Of a stretch of DNA of 9,245 bases, positions 1 to 7,699 are shown one piece after another. Numbering within the stretch: the first letter of the stretch is position 1; each line of letters begins with the position of its first letter. Below the pieces are notes generated by a model that worked only from the letters and a program-made list of their open reading frames with translations, searched no databases and had not been told where the DNA came from. The DNA comes from Bacteroidales bacterium (GTDB lineage: Bacteria; Bacteroidota; Bacteroidia; Bacteroidales; WCHB1-69), in contig JAKSMH010000023.1 in the NCBI GenBank assembly GCA_024400715.1, forward strand, positions 1-9,245, read 5' to 3'. The position numbers and the translations under genes are program-made.

Positions 1-91
1 ACCGTCCGAAAAAGTGCGGGTTTTTCAGTGGCCTCGGTACACCACGTCCCTACAACATCCCCGCAATGCGTCACGTCATCCCATTTTTTCG

Positions 92-116
92 TTATTTGTT
101 GAAAACAACCAAATAA
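92..116. repeat. Inverted repeat overlapping the hsdR promoter
   Basis: The arms TTATTTGTTG (92-101) and CAACCAAATAA (106-116) pair over 10 base pairs with one bulged C, around an AAAA loop. The right edge is 5 bases upstream of the putative -7 box and the left arm covers the putative -33 TTG. A transcript starting at that promoter would not contain the dyad, so it would act either as a DNA operator or as the terminator of an upstream gene. The dyad is seen directly; the role is inferred. Confidence 0.45.
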
Positions 117-129
117 TTGATTATTTTTG
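99..129 (+). promoter_or_regulatory. Putative Bacteroidota-type promoter of hsdR
   Basis: TATTTTTG at 122-129 matches the TAnnTTTG -7 consensus of the Bacteroidota primary sigma factor. A TTG at 99-101 lies 20 bases upstream, at the expected distance for the -33 element. Transcription would start roughly 5-10 bases downstream, giving a short leader before the ATG at 157. There is no Shine-Dalgarno sequence, as is usual in this phylum. Confidence 0.55.
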
Positions 130-156
130 CATTGTTTTTGCCAAAAATGATTTATT

Positions 157-3100
157 ATGCCCTTTACCGAATCCCATTTAGAATCCGCCATCATCGAATT
201 GTTTCAGCAACAGGGATACGATTACGTGCACGGGGATAACGTGGTGCGGAATACAACGGACGTCATATTGTACACCGACCTGCGCACATTCCTGCATCGC
301 CGTTACCAGCACGACGGCATCACCGCCAACGAAATCGAAACGGCTATCGGGCAGCTGACGGCTGCGGCAGGTTCGTCGCTGTACGAGGACAACGCACACA
401 CCCTCCGCCTGCTGATGGACGGTTTCACCATCAAACGCGAAGACAGCAGTCGGCCTAACCTCTTCATCAAGCCCATCGATTACGATTTTCCCGAAAACAA
501 CATCTTTAAGGTGGTCAACCAGTTTGAGGTGCAGGGTGACGAAAAGCGCATCCCCGACCTGGTGGTTTTCGTCAATGGCATTCCCGTGGTGGTTTTAGAG
601 TTCAAAAGTGCCATCAAGGAGGAGACGACGATTATGGATGCCTACAAGCAGTTGACGGTCCGTTACCAGCGCGACATCCCGCAGCTGTTCAAATACAATG
701 CCTTCGTGGCCATCAGCGACGGCGTGAACAACAAGTTCGGTTCGCTGTTCGCGGATTATGAATTTTTCTATGCCTGGCGCAAGGTAGAACAGAACGACCG
801 CAGCACCGACGGCATAAACTCGCTTTACACGATGGTACAAGGACTTTTCCGCAAGGAACGCCTGTTAGAGGTGATACACAACTTTATCTTCCTGCCCGAC
901 ACGCCCAAAGGACAAATGAAAATCGTGTGCCGCTATCCGCAGTATTTTGCAGCCACGGCACTCTATCAGAATATCTTACGACATTCGCATCAGAACGGCG
1001 GCGATGGCAAGGGCGGCACCTACTTCGGCGCCACCGGCTGCGGTAAAAGTTTCACGATGCTTTTTCTGGCCCGCCTGCTGATGAAGAGCCGCGAGTTGCA
1101 TAGCCCAACCATCCTCTTCATCACCGACCGCACCGACCTTGACGACCAACTCTCCAAGCAGGTGCTCAATGCCCGTAAGTTTATCGGCGACGACACCATT
1201 AAACAGGTGGAAAGTCGCGACCAACTGAAGAAACTGCTGGAAGGCCGCCCCAGTGGTGGCGTTTTCCTCACCACCATCCAGAAGTTCTCGGAAGACATCA
1301 ACCTGCTGTCGGAGCGTGCCAACATTATCTGCATCAGCGACGAAGCTCACCGCAGTCAGACGGGCTTGGGGCTGAAACTGCGCCTCACCGATGATGGCGT
1401 GCGCCGCGCATACGGCTTTGCCAAATACCTGCACGACAGTCTGCCCAACGCCACTTACGTGGGCTTTACCGGCACGCCCATTGATGCCACGGTGGATGTG
1501 TTCGGCCAGGTGGTGGATGCATACACGATGTCGGAATCCGTGGCCGACGGCATTACCAAGAAGATTGTGTATGAAGGTCGCGCCTCCAAGGTGATTCTGG
1601 ATGCCGAGAAAGTGAAAGAAATAGAAAAATATTACAACCGCTGCGCCGACGAGGGCAGTACCGAATACCAGATTGAAGAGAGCAAGAAAGCGATGACGCG
1701 CTTGGATGTCATCCTCAGCGACCCAGACTTGTTGATGCGCATTGCCGAAGATTTTGTGGATCATTACGAACGTCGTGTTACCGAAGGTTCCACCGTGAAA
1801 GGCAAGGCAATGATTGTCTGTTCCACACGGCAGATTGCCTACTATCTATATCAGAACATCATTAAACTGCGTCCGGAATGGGCGGAGGTAAAGGCCTGTT
1901 GCGAGGGTGAAGCGCTGAACGAGCAGGAACAGAAAAACGTGTTGCCCATTGAACGCGTGAAGATGGTAGTCACCCGCGACAAGAACGACCCGAAAGAATT
2001 GTACGACTTGTTAGGCAACAGCGATTACCGCAAGCAATTAGACGAGCAGTTCAAGGAAGAGAAGAGCAACTTCAAGATTGCCATCGTGGTGGATATGTGG
2101 ATTACCGGCTTCGACGTGCCCGCCTTGGACACGATGTACTGCTTCAAGCCGTTACAACGCCACACGCTCATCCAGACCATCTCGCGCGTTAACCGCGTAT
2201 ATCGGGGCAAAGAGAAGGGATTGGTGGTCGATTATCTCGGCATCAAAAACAAGCTGGCCCGCGCGCTGAAACAATATGGCGGGCAGGGCGACCTGCCGCT
2301 GACCTCCCTGGAACCCATCGAGCAGTCGGTGAAGCTGACCAAGGACGAGCTGGACATCCTGCGGCGGATGTTCCACTCCCTCGACTTCTCGGCCTACTAC
2401 ACCGGCAAGCCGTTGGAGCAGTTGGACTGCCTGAACCGCGCCGCCGAGTTCGTGCAGCAAACCAAGGAGACGGAAACGCAGTTTATGGGCCACACGCGGA
2501 AGATGCGCAGCGCTTACAACATCTGTTGCAACAGCGACCAACTGAGCACGCGGGAAATTGACGACATCCACTTTTTTATGGCAGTGCGCTCCATCATCTT
2601 CAAGCTCACGCGAGGCACCGCCGCCGACACCGCCTCGATGAACCGCCACGTGGCCGACCTCATCCGCGACGCCCTCATCTCCGAGCAAGTGGAGGAAATC
2701 ACCAAAATAGGAGCCAAAGAGGAAGAACTCGACCTTTTCTCCGAGCAATATATGGAACGGCTCAACCGTCTGAAACTACCCAACACCAAGGTAAAGCTGA
2801 TGGAACGTTTGCTTCGCCAGGTCATCGACCACCTGCAGAAAGTCAACAAGGCCAAGGGCATTGATTTTTCGCAGCGTTTGGAAGCCATCGTAAAGAGTTA
2901 CAATGACCGCAGCGACAATACTACGCTGGCCAACGAAGTCATCGACGAAGTCGTTTCCCAGATGACTGACTTATTGGTTGAAATCAACAGCGAGAAAAAG
3001 CAGTCAGAGACGATGGGCATCAGCTACGAAGAGAAATCGTTTTACGACATTTTGATGCTGGTGGCTAAAAAATACAATTTTGATTATCCTGAAGACAAAG

Positions 3101-3306
3101 CCATTGCGTTGGCCAAGGAAATCAAGATTATTATAGATGACAAAGCAAAATACACCGACTGGTCGCGTCGCGAGGACATCAAAGCCGAGTTGAAGATGAG
3201 CCTGATTCTACTATTGTCGGAATACGGTTATCCGCCATTCGTCAACGACGAGGTTTTCAAGGAGATTCTGGAGCAGGCGGAGAATTTCAAGAAACACAAT
3301 GGATAA
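157..3306 (+). CDS. hsdR: Type I restriction enzyme, restriction/translocation subunit (HsdR)
   Basis: This is the motor and nuclease subunit of a type I restriction-modification complex. With HsdM and HsdS it translocates unmodified DNA using ATP and cuts at a distance. At 1049 residues it has the usual full length. The N-terminal nuclease domain shows Asp134 (IPDLVVF) and the E-x-K pair Glu148/Lys150 (VLEFK). The helicase core shows Walker A GATGCGKS (291-298), Walker B DEAH (395-398), motif III-like GFTGTP (436-441), the second RecA-like lobe with WITGFDVP (648-655), and motif VI around QTISRVNR (673-680). A helical C-terminal region follows, normally the contact with the methylase core. 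ATG 157 is chosen because the next in-frame ATG is at residue 88, inside the conserved N-terminal region. No catalytic motif is broken. No hsdM or hsdS follows, because glnS is next, so partners must lie upstream of the window or elsewhere. GC content looks higher than in the flanking genes, especially around 2200-2700, which suggests horizontal acquisition. Confidence 0.96.
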   Translation: MPFTESHLESAIIELFQQQGYDYVHGDNVVRNTTDVILYTDLRTFLHRRYQHDGITANEIETAIGQLTAAAGSSLYEDNAHTLRLLMDGFTIKREDSSRPNLFIKPIDYDFPENNIFKVVNQFEVQGDEKRIPDLVVFVNGIPVVVLEFKSAIKEETTIMDAYKQLTVRYQRDIPQLFKYNAFVAISDGVNNKFGSLFADYEFFYAWRKVEQNDRSTDGINSLYTMVQGLFRKERLLEVIHNFIFLPDTPKGQMKIVCRYPQYFAATALYQNILRHSHQNGGDGKGGTYFGATGCGKSFTMLFLARLLMKSRELHSPTILFITDRTDLDDQLSKQVLNARKFIGDDTIKQVESRDQLKKLLEGRPSGGVFLTTIQKFSEDINLLSERANIICISDEAHRSQTGLGLKLRLTDDGVRRAYGFAKYLHDSLPNATYVGFTGTPIDATVDVFGQVVDAYTMSESVADGITKKIVYEGRASKVILDAEKVKEIEKYYNRCADEGSTEYQIEESKKAMTRLDVILSDPDLLMRIAEDFVDHYERRVTEGSTVKGKAMIVCSTRQIAYYLYQNIIKLRPEWAEVKACCEGEALNEQEQKNVLPIERVKMVVTRDKNDPKELYDLLGNSDYRKQLDEQFKEEKSNFKIAIVVDMWITGFDVPALDTMYCFKPLQRHTLIQTISRVNRVYRGKEKGLVVDYLGIKNKLARALKQYGGQGDLPLTSLEPIEQSVKLTKDELDILRRMFHSLDFSAYYTGKPLEQLDCLNRAAEFVQQTKETETQFMGHTRKMRSAYNICCNSDQLSTREIDDIHFFMAVRSIIFKLTRGTAADTASMNRHVADLIRDALISEQVEEITKIGAKEEELDLFSEQYMERLNRLKLPNTKVKLMERLLRQVIDHLQKVNKAKGIDFSQRLEAIVKSYNDRSDNTTLANEVIDEVVSQMTDLLVEINSEKKQSETMGISYEEKSFYDILMLVAKKYNFDYPEDKAIALAKEIKIIIDDKAKYTDWSRREDIKAELKMSLILLLSEYGYPPFVNDEVFKEILEQAENFKKHNG

Positions 3307-3357
3307 GTTTCTTTGAAAAAAATAACAACAACTTCATCATCATAACTGAAAATATAT

Positions 3358-3365
3358 TATTTTTG
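3358..3365 (+). promoter_or_regulatory. Putative -7 box of the glnS promoter
   Basis: TATTTTTG matches TAnnTTTG exactly and lies in an AT-rich 115-base gap between hsdR and glnS. The flanks (ATTATTTTTGC) are the same as at the hsdR promoter. A clean TTG -33 element is not visible at the expected distance, so strength is uncertain. No rho-independent terminator for hsdR is visible in the gap, so read-through from hsdR into glnS is possible. Confidence 0.5.
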
Positions 3366-3421
3366 CGAATTAAATAAAATGGCAAAATTGGGGTTTGCTG
3401 AAATTATAAATTACTGACACT

Positions 3422-5047
3422 ATGAATTTTATAGAAGAAATTATCGAGGAAGACCTACGGAACAACAGGAATGAAGCAAAAGTTCACACTCGATTCCCGC
3501 CAGAACCGAATGGTTATCTGCATATTGGTCATGCCAAAGCCATCTGTATTGACTTCGGTATGGCACAAAAATATGGCGGCATCACCAACCTTCGATTTGA
3601 CGATACCAACCCGGTAAAAGAAGACGTTGAATATGTTGACTCCATTCGCGAAGACATTAAATGGTTAGGTTATCAATGGGCGGAAGAACATTACGCCTCC
3701 GATTATTTCGAACAATTATACCAATGGGCTGAGCAACTGATTGAAAAGGGATTGGCATACGTAGATGATTGCTCGCAGGAGGAAATCAGTGAAATGCGCG
3801 GGGTTCCCACCAAACCCGGTATTAAAAGTCCTTATCGGGATCGTAGCGTCGAAGAAAATCTTGACCTTTTCCGTCGGATGCGTGCGGGAGAATTTGCAGA
3901 TGGAAGCAAGGTTTTGCGTGCCAAAATAGATATGGATTCACCCAATATGCACATGCGTGATCCCATTATGTATCGCATTCTCCACGCCCATCATCATCGC
4001 ACAGGGGACAAATGGTGCATCTACCCCATGTATGACTTCGCACACGGACAAAGTGACTCTATTGAAGGCATTACCCACTCTATTTGCACGTTGGAATTTG
4101 AAATTCACCGGCCATTATACGATTGGTTCTGCGAAGCACTGCAGATTCATCATCCAAGACAGATAGAATTTGCGCGCTTGAACATTAGCTATACCATTAT
4201 GAGCAAGCGTAAGCTGATGCAGTTGGTACAGGAAAAGCATGTTATGGGTTGGGATGACCCACGAATGCCGACCATCTGCGGATTGCGTCGTCGTGGTTAC
4301 ACGCCACAGTCCATCCGCAATTTTGCCGAGACAGTGGGCGTTGCCAAGAGAGACAACATCATTGACGTTTCATTATTGGAATTTTGCGCTCGTGAAGACT
4401 TGAACAAGGTCGCCACCCGTACGATGGCCGTGCTGGATCCTGTAAAGTTGATTATTGATAATTATCCAGAAGGACAAACTGAAGATTTGGATGCCGTCAA
4501 CAATCCAGAAGACCCCAATGCCGGCACCCGTAAAATCCCATTTGGCAAAGAATTGTGGATTGAGCGCGCCGACTTTAGGGAAAATGCGGATAAGAAATTC
4601 TACCGTCTGACCATCGGCGGAGAAGTTCGCTTGAAATACGCCTATATTGTTAAATGTACTCATATTGACAAAGATGCGGAAGGCAACATTACCGCCATCC
4701 ACGTCACTTACGACCCTGAAACCAAGAGCGGAATGCCGCTGAGCAACCGCAAAGTGAAAGCTACCATCCACTGGGTTAATGTTGAGCATGCGCAGAAGGC
4801 CGAAATTCGCCTGTTTGAGCGACTTTTCAACGTTCCCGCCCCTGATGTATGCGAAGAAGGAAAAACGTTCATTGACAACCTTAATCCTGATTCTCTGCAT
4901 ACTATCAACGGATATGTAGAAGAAGGTTTGCACTTGCAAAACAAGGCCGACTATTACCAATTTGAGAGAACCGGCTACTTCTGTATTGACAAGGATTCCA
5001 CGGATGGCCATTTGGTATTCAACAAGACTGTCAGCTTAAAACAATAG
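3422..5047 (+). CDS. glnS: Glutaminyl-tRNA synthetase
   Basis: This is a class I aminoacyl-tRNA synthetase that charges tRNA-Gln with glutamine in the cytoplasm. Its presence suggests that the cell makes Gln-tRNA directly rather than only by amidating Glu-tRNA. The Rossmann catalytic domain opens with [17 protein letters not shown], with the HIGH signature at residues 34-37. The KMSKS-equivalent loop is MSKRK (260-264), preceded by ARLNISYT as in E. coli GlnRS. The anticodon-binding beta-barrel region (about 340-541) retains recognisable GlnRS blocks such as KVKATIHWV and the C-terminal ERTGYFCID. The length of 541 residues is close to the 554 of the E. coli enzyme. ATG 3422 gives the expected short N-terminal lead (MNFIEEII) and has no Shine-Dalgarno sequence. 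It ends with an amber TAG, directly followed in the same frame by the next open frame, which suggests one transcript and tight coupling. Confidence 0.97.
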   Translation: MNFIEEIIEEDLRNNRNEAKVHTRFPPEPNGYLHIGHAKAICIDFGMAQKYGGITNLRFDDTNPVKEDVEYVDSIREDIKWLGYQWAEEHYASDYFEQLYQWAEQLIEKGLAYVDDCSQEEISEMRGVPTKPGIKSPYRDRSVEENLDLFRRMRAGEFADGSKVLRAKIDMDSPNMHMRDPIMYRILHAHHHRTGDKWCIYPMYDFAHGQSDSIEGITHSICTLEFEIHRPLYDWFCEALQIHHPRQIEFARLNISYTIMSKRKLMQLVQEKHVMGWDDPRMPTICGLRRRGYTPQSIRNFAETVGVAKRDNIIDVSLLEFCAREDLNKVATRTMAVLDPVKLIIDNYPEGQTEDLDAVNNPEDPNAGTRKIPFGKELWIERADFRENADKKFYRLTIGGEVRLKYAYIVKCTHIDKDAEGNITAIHVTYDPETKSGMPLSNRKVKATIHWVNVEHAQKAEIRLFERLFNVPAPDVCEEGKTFIDNLNPDSLHTINGYVEEGLHLQNKADYYQFERTGYFCIDKDSTDGHLVFNKTVSLKQ

Positions 5048-5050
5048 GTT

Positions 5051-5479
5051 GTGCCTCAATTGCATTGTCTCACCGACTATGACCCCAAACTACTCCTTGC
5101 CTTTTTAGAAGGATTGAAAGGAGATAAAAAGTTTTTGGATTTTCTGATTGCCAATAATTTTGCCGAATTGGCTGCTTTGGCCAATGCCATCAATTCTGAT
5201 ACAGATGCTTTGGATTGGCTATTAAAGCAAAGCAATTATCCGGAATTTGGCGTTTTAAGCAATGCCATTGATGGGGAAGAAAATGCCATTGCCTGGTTAA
5301 AAAAATACAAGTGCGATTTTCTTTTGAAATTCGCACTTGCTTGTCAAAAGGATGACGAAGCCATACGCTGGTTCGCCGATCACGACTTAAAACTTTTCAT
5401 TATGATTATCCAAAGAATCCACGATATTCTTTTATTTCAATCGTGGGATTCTTCGGACATTCATCGTAGGAGATATTAG
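5051..5479 (+). CDS. Small alpha-helical-repeat protein, function unknown
   Basis: I do not recognise a named family. The 142-residue product shows about four imperfect repeats of roughly 26 residues, each with a W/F-L block followed by an alanine-rich helix: LDFLIANNFAEL, LDWLLKQSNYPEF, IAWLKKYKCDFL and IRWFADHDLKLF. It is probably a small helical solenoid, cytoplasmic, with no signal peptide or membrane segment. The start is GTG 5051. No in-frame ATG occurs before the 'FIMI' segment near residue 115, and TTG 5060 is the only other nearby option. The frame is the same as glnS, one codon after its TAG stop, so translation is either coupled or, less likely, the product of amber read-through. 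The last codons form a convergent overlap with the DUF3078 gene. Two hairpins lie inside the frame. The repeat pattern and the natural-looking end support a real gene; the role is unknown. Confidence 0.72.
   Translation: MPQLHCLTDYDPKLLLAFLEGLKGDKKFLDFLIANNFAELAALANAINSDTDALDWLLKQSNYPEFGVLSNAIDGEENAIAWLKKYKCDFLLKFALACQKDDEAIRWFADHDLKLFIMIIQRIHDILLFQSWDSSDIHRRRY
5299..5339 (-). terminator. Rho-independent terminator for the minus-strand operon
   Basis: CAAGTGCGA (5308-5316) and TCGCACTTG (5331-5339) are perfect inverted arms. Inside them TTTC and GAAA also pair, across one T:T mismatch, closing on a TTTT loop (AAAA on the minus strand). Read on the minus strand, the hairpin is followed within a few bases by seven T residues (5305-5299), the classic intrinsic terminator layout. 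It sits about 140 bases past the stop of the DUF3078 gene, inside the opposite-strand coding region. Confidence 0.72.
5413..5453 (+). terminator. Hairpin near the end of the glnS transcript, possible terminator
   Basis: AAGAATCCACGAT (5413-5425) pairs with ATCGTGGGATTCTT (5440-5453), 13 base pairs with one bulged G and a 14-base loop. It lies within the last 25 codons of the helical-repeat gene. No T-run follows on the plus strand, so it is not a canonical intrinsic terminator. It may instead block 3' exonuclease decay of the transcript, or of the opposing transcript. Confidence 0.4.
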
Positions 5480-6504
5480 AAACTATAACCAATACCAACA
5501 CCTAACACTTCTTTGAACTGAACTCTTGGGCCAACATTACCCTTTGCGTCAGTGATTTTAACTTGGTCATAATATTTCAATGAAGTCATCAAGCTTACAT
5601 TCAAGACCTTCAAGAATTGGTATGAAATAGAGAAATCCCAGTCAACATCGAAATTGCCGAATGGTTGAGCTTTTGATGTATAAGGTGTGAAGAGAACCAA
5701 ACTTGACATCACGTTCAAATTTTTGTAAGTATAATTGACCTGAGCTTTGAAAGTCAAACCGAAGTCAGCTTTGTAGGGTTTACCCAGCAAGGTATCGATA
5801 CCATAAGAAGCTCTCATCACATTATCAGGAACGGTACAAGTAGTGATACGTCCTGCCACTGGAGAAAGATAGAATGATAAGAATGGCTTGGGTTTCCAGT
5901 CAATACCGACAGAGAAGTCTGAATAAGAAGGAGACAGCCAGTTGGAAACGTAAGTTGGACGCAAGGCTTCCAATTTATCGAATTTATCATAGTCAAGACC
6001 TCTTGCATATTGTGACTTGAAGCTGGCCATAGCGGCAACAAACCAAGTCTTTTTGAACTCAAAACCATATTTGGTACTGAAATCGATTTTATCGCTTGAC
6101 TTTCTCCATCTGGTCTTTCCTTCAATATTACCGTTTTCATCAATAATGTCACGGGCTGCCATAGAGAACATCATACCGATTTCAGTTTGGAGATGTGCTT
6201 CCCAAGAGTGATTGCCTTTTTGGTAAGCTAAATTCAGGTTGGCAAAGAGAATGCCATTGGCGTTGTTTTGACCACCCGCTGCCCAGTTGGTGAAGGAAGT
6301 TTGAGTAATATTCAAACCAACCACACCGGTCAAAGTCCAGTATCTGTCCCAATCGGTAGAATCCTTGGGAGCATCTGGATCAACGTTTTTCTTTTTGAAC
6401 AATTGTTCAATTTGTTTTGCTTGAATTGGGTTTCCAATTTCAGTTGCGTGCAACATTAATACTGATAATACTAAGCAACTTGTCAATAGTAAAATTTTCT
6501 TCAT
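5476..6504 (-). CDS. DUF3078-type outer-membrane beta-barrel protein
   Basis: This is a predicted outer-membrane protein of a family typical of Bacteroidota, with no established biochemical role. The 342-residue product starts with a signal peptide (MKK then a leucine-rich segment, probable cleavage after LHA near residue 21). The DUF3078 hallmark is visible at about residues 65-85, with TQTSFTNWAAGG followed by an asparagine-rich turn. The rest is alternating aromatic-polar strands separated by short turns. It ends in GIGYSF, a terminal aromatic residue as expected for BAM-dependent barrel insertion. ATG 6504 is the only start that gives a complete signal peptide. It lies 18 bases downstream of the arginase-fold gene and is probably co-transcribed with it. 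Its stop overlaps the convergent small gene by 3 bases. Confidence 0.86.
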   Translation of the reverse strand: MKKILLLTSCLVLSVLMLHATEIGNPIQAKQIEQLFKKKNVDPDAPKDSTDWDRYWTLTGVVGLNITQTSFTNWAAGGQNNANGILFANLNLAYQKGNHSWEAHLQTEIGMMFSMAARDIIDENGNIEGKTRWRKSSDKIDFSTKYGFEFKKTWFVAAMASFKSQYARGLDYDKFDKLEALRPTYVSNWLSPSYSDFSVGIDWKPKPFLSFYLSPVAGRITTCTVPDNVMRASYGIDTLLGKPYKADFGLTFKAQVNYTYKNLNVMSSLVLFTPYTSKAQPFGNFDVDWDFSISYQFLKVLNVSLMTSLKYYDQVKITDAKGNVGPRVQFKEVLGVGIGYSF

Positions 6505-6522
6505 AGTGTATAATTTATTAAT

Positions 6523-7698
6523 CTAACGATTCATTTTATGATAAGCACGCCACCAACGATCAGGAATTTTATCGTTGCACGCGGTGTCATAATCCTTTTT
6601 TGAACAAGGAAGGAAATATTTCTGTTCCAGATTCTTCTTAATATTGATCACAGGAACGACAACCCACCAGCGACCGGTCTTTTTACTGCAGTAGAAATCA
6701 AGTTCATCGACCGCTTCAGAAACCGTCACGCTATGGCGTGTGTACATATTTTTATCTTTAAAGAATATATCTCCTTGTCGGTGGGTATAACCTTCCACGA
6801 AGTACCAGATAATATGGCCAATCAGCTGAGCCGTTTGAAATTCCACATCCAGGGTTGGGTCGTACTCGTAGATGCCGAAAGAAGACAATTTGTCGCTAAT
6901 ACCAGCGAAACGAGCCACTTGACAGATTTCCTCCCCGTAAAAGCCATTGGCAGAACCCTTGGGATTACCTGGGGCATCGGGGCGACGAACCGCTGAAATA
7001 TCGACACTCATCATTTCCGCATTACGCACGATAGGCTCTATATCCTCCATATCCTTACGCATTGCTCCCACGCGATAGGTCTCGAAAAACAGCTGATTCA
7101 TCAAATTGATACTTTCAGGACTATTCATATAAGTTTGATAGCCCACATTGGCGTAGTTTAGAAGATAATTGGGTTGTTGCAACACGATTTTATTCAGATA
7201 GCAATCGGAACGAATATCCCCATCATCGTTTCCCAAGTCGAAGCGGGAATCGACAGAGACGATATTCACCACTTTTTCGAGTTTTTCGTAAGCCCGATAA
7301 TTCGCATACGCCAAATCGTTACTACCTCCTAAAACGATAGGAATGACATTATTGTCAATAAGAAATGATAAAATATCGGAAACCACCTCGTAAGTGTCGG
7401 CAACTGTTTTACCGATGATAAGGTTTCCCAAATCCACCATTTGCACCTTTTGTTCCCATCGATACAATTGATATAACTGTCTTCTAATTTCATCAGGAGC
7501 AAGGGAGCAAGAGCTATTTCCGACCGCGTTTCGTGACTCTGGAATACCCACGATGGCAAATTGGACATTTGTCAAATCCAACGTACCATCAGGATAATAA
7601 AAGCACACATTACTGATAAGTAACGACGGATCATAGCTTTCTTCGGCAAAACCTATGGCCTCAAAATCAACAGGATTAAAATAGGGAGCGATATCCAT
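6523..7698 (-). CDS. Arginase/formimidoylglutamase-fold protein lacking canonical metal ligands
   Basis: The product has the arginase (ureohydrolase) fold. In databases such Bacteroidota proteins are often labelled formimidoylglutamase or arginase family. The three signature blocks are recognisable but altered. GGSHD is GGSND (124-128), so the usual first metal-binding His is Asn127. DAHxD is DSRFD (150-154), with Arg152 in place of His. The SxDxD block is SVDIS (231-235), with Ser235 for the second Asp. Only Asp150, Asp154 and Asp233 of the canonical ligands remain. Family members of this type, as I remember them, share these changes, so it is probably not a recent mutation but a divergent clade with altered or no hydrolase activity. 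At 391 residues it is longer than typical arginases (about 300), mainly through a C-terminal extension (about 305-391) rich in aromatic and basic residues. Cytoplasmic. It starts 1 base after the topoisomerase stop, so translation is probably coupled. Confidence 0.85.
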   Translation of the reverse strand: MDIAPYFNPVDFEAIGFAEESYDPSLLISNVCFYYPDGTLDLTNVQFAIVGIPESRNAVGNSSCSLAPDEIRRQLYQLYRWEQKVQMVDLGNLIIGKTVADTYEVVSDILSFLIDNNVIPIVLGGSNDLAYANYRAYEKLEKVVNIVSVDSRFDLGNDDGDIRSDCYLNKIVLQQPNYLLNYANVGYQTYMNSPESINLMNQLFFETYRVGAMRKDMEDIEPIVRNAEMMSVDISAVRRPDAPGNPKGSANGFYGEEICQVARFAGISDKLSSFGIYEYDPTLDVEFQTAQLIGHIIWYFVEGYTHRQGDIFFKDKNMYTRHSVTVSEAVDELDFYCSKKTGRWWVVVPVINIKKNLEQKYFLPCSKKDYDTACNDKIPDRWWRAYHKMNR

Positions 7699-7699
7699 T

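Larger units (their letters stand above)
1..156. other. Non-coding region upstream of hsdR
   Basis: No convincing gene is visible in these bases. All three forward frames stay open for about 100 bases or more, but the translations resemble nothing I know, so the tail of an upstream gene cannot be excluded. At 8-26 an A-tract (GAAAAA) and a T-tract (TTTTTC) flank a GC-rich heptamer, which could be the remains of a weak terminator for an upstream gene. At 45-54 the decamer CGTCCCTACA is the kind of half-site seen in dispersed palindromic repeats of many environmental and gut Bacteroidota, but its partner arm is missing here. The right half (92-129) holds the inverted repeat and promoter listed separately. 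Confidence 0.45.

Noticed and set aside
976..1764. A 262-codon open frame on the minus strand
   Set aside because: It lies entirely within hsdR, whose catalytic motifs are intact in the other strand. Its translation is rich in His, Val, Ala and Gly, as expected for an antisense frame of GC-rich coding DNA, and resembles no family.
2152..2748. A 198-codon open frame on the minus strand
   Set aside because: Antisense shadow of the GC-rich part of hsdR, with low-complexity composition and no recognisable motif.
157..3306. A frameshift or truncation that would make hsdR a pseudogene
   Set aside because: The frame is continuous for 1049 codons with all expected motifs in order, and the length is normal for the family.
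4373..5011. A 212-codon open frame on the minus strand
   Set aside because: It is antisense to the anticodon-binding region of glnS, which is well conserved on the plus strand. No start context or motif supports it.
5051..5479. Identification of the small gene as a YqeY-like (GatB-related) domain, known to be appended to some GlnRS proteins
   Set aside because: The length is similar, but the sequence has a short repeated W-L/alanine pattern and lacks the glycine-methionine C-terminal signature of YqeY.
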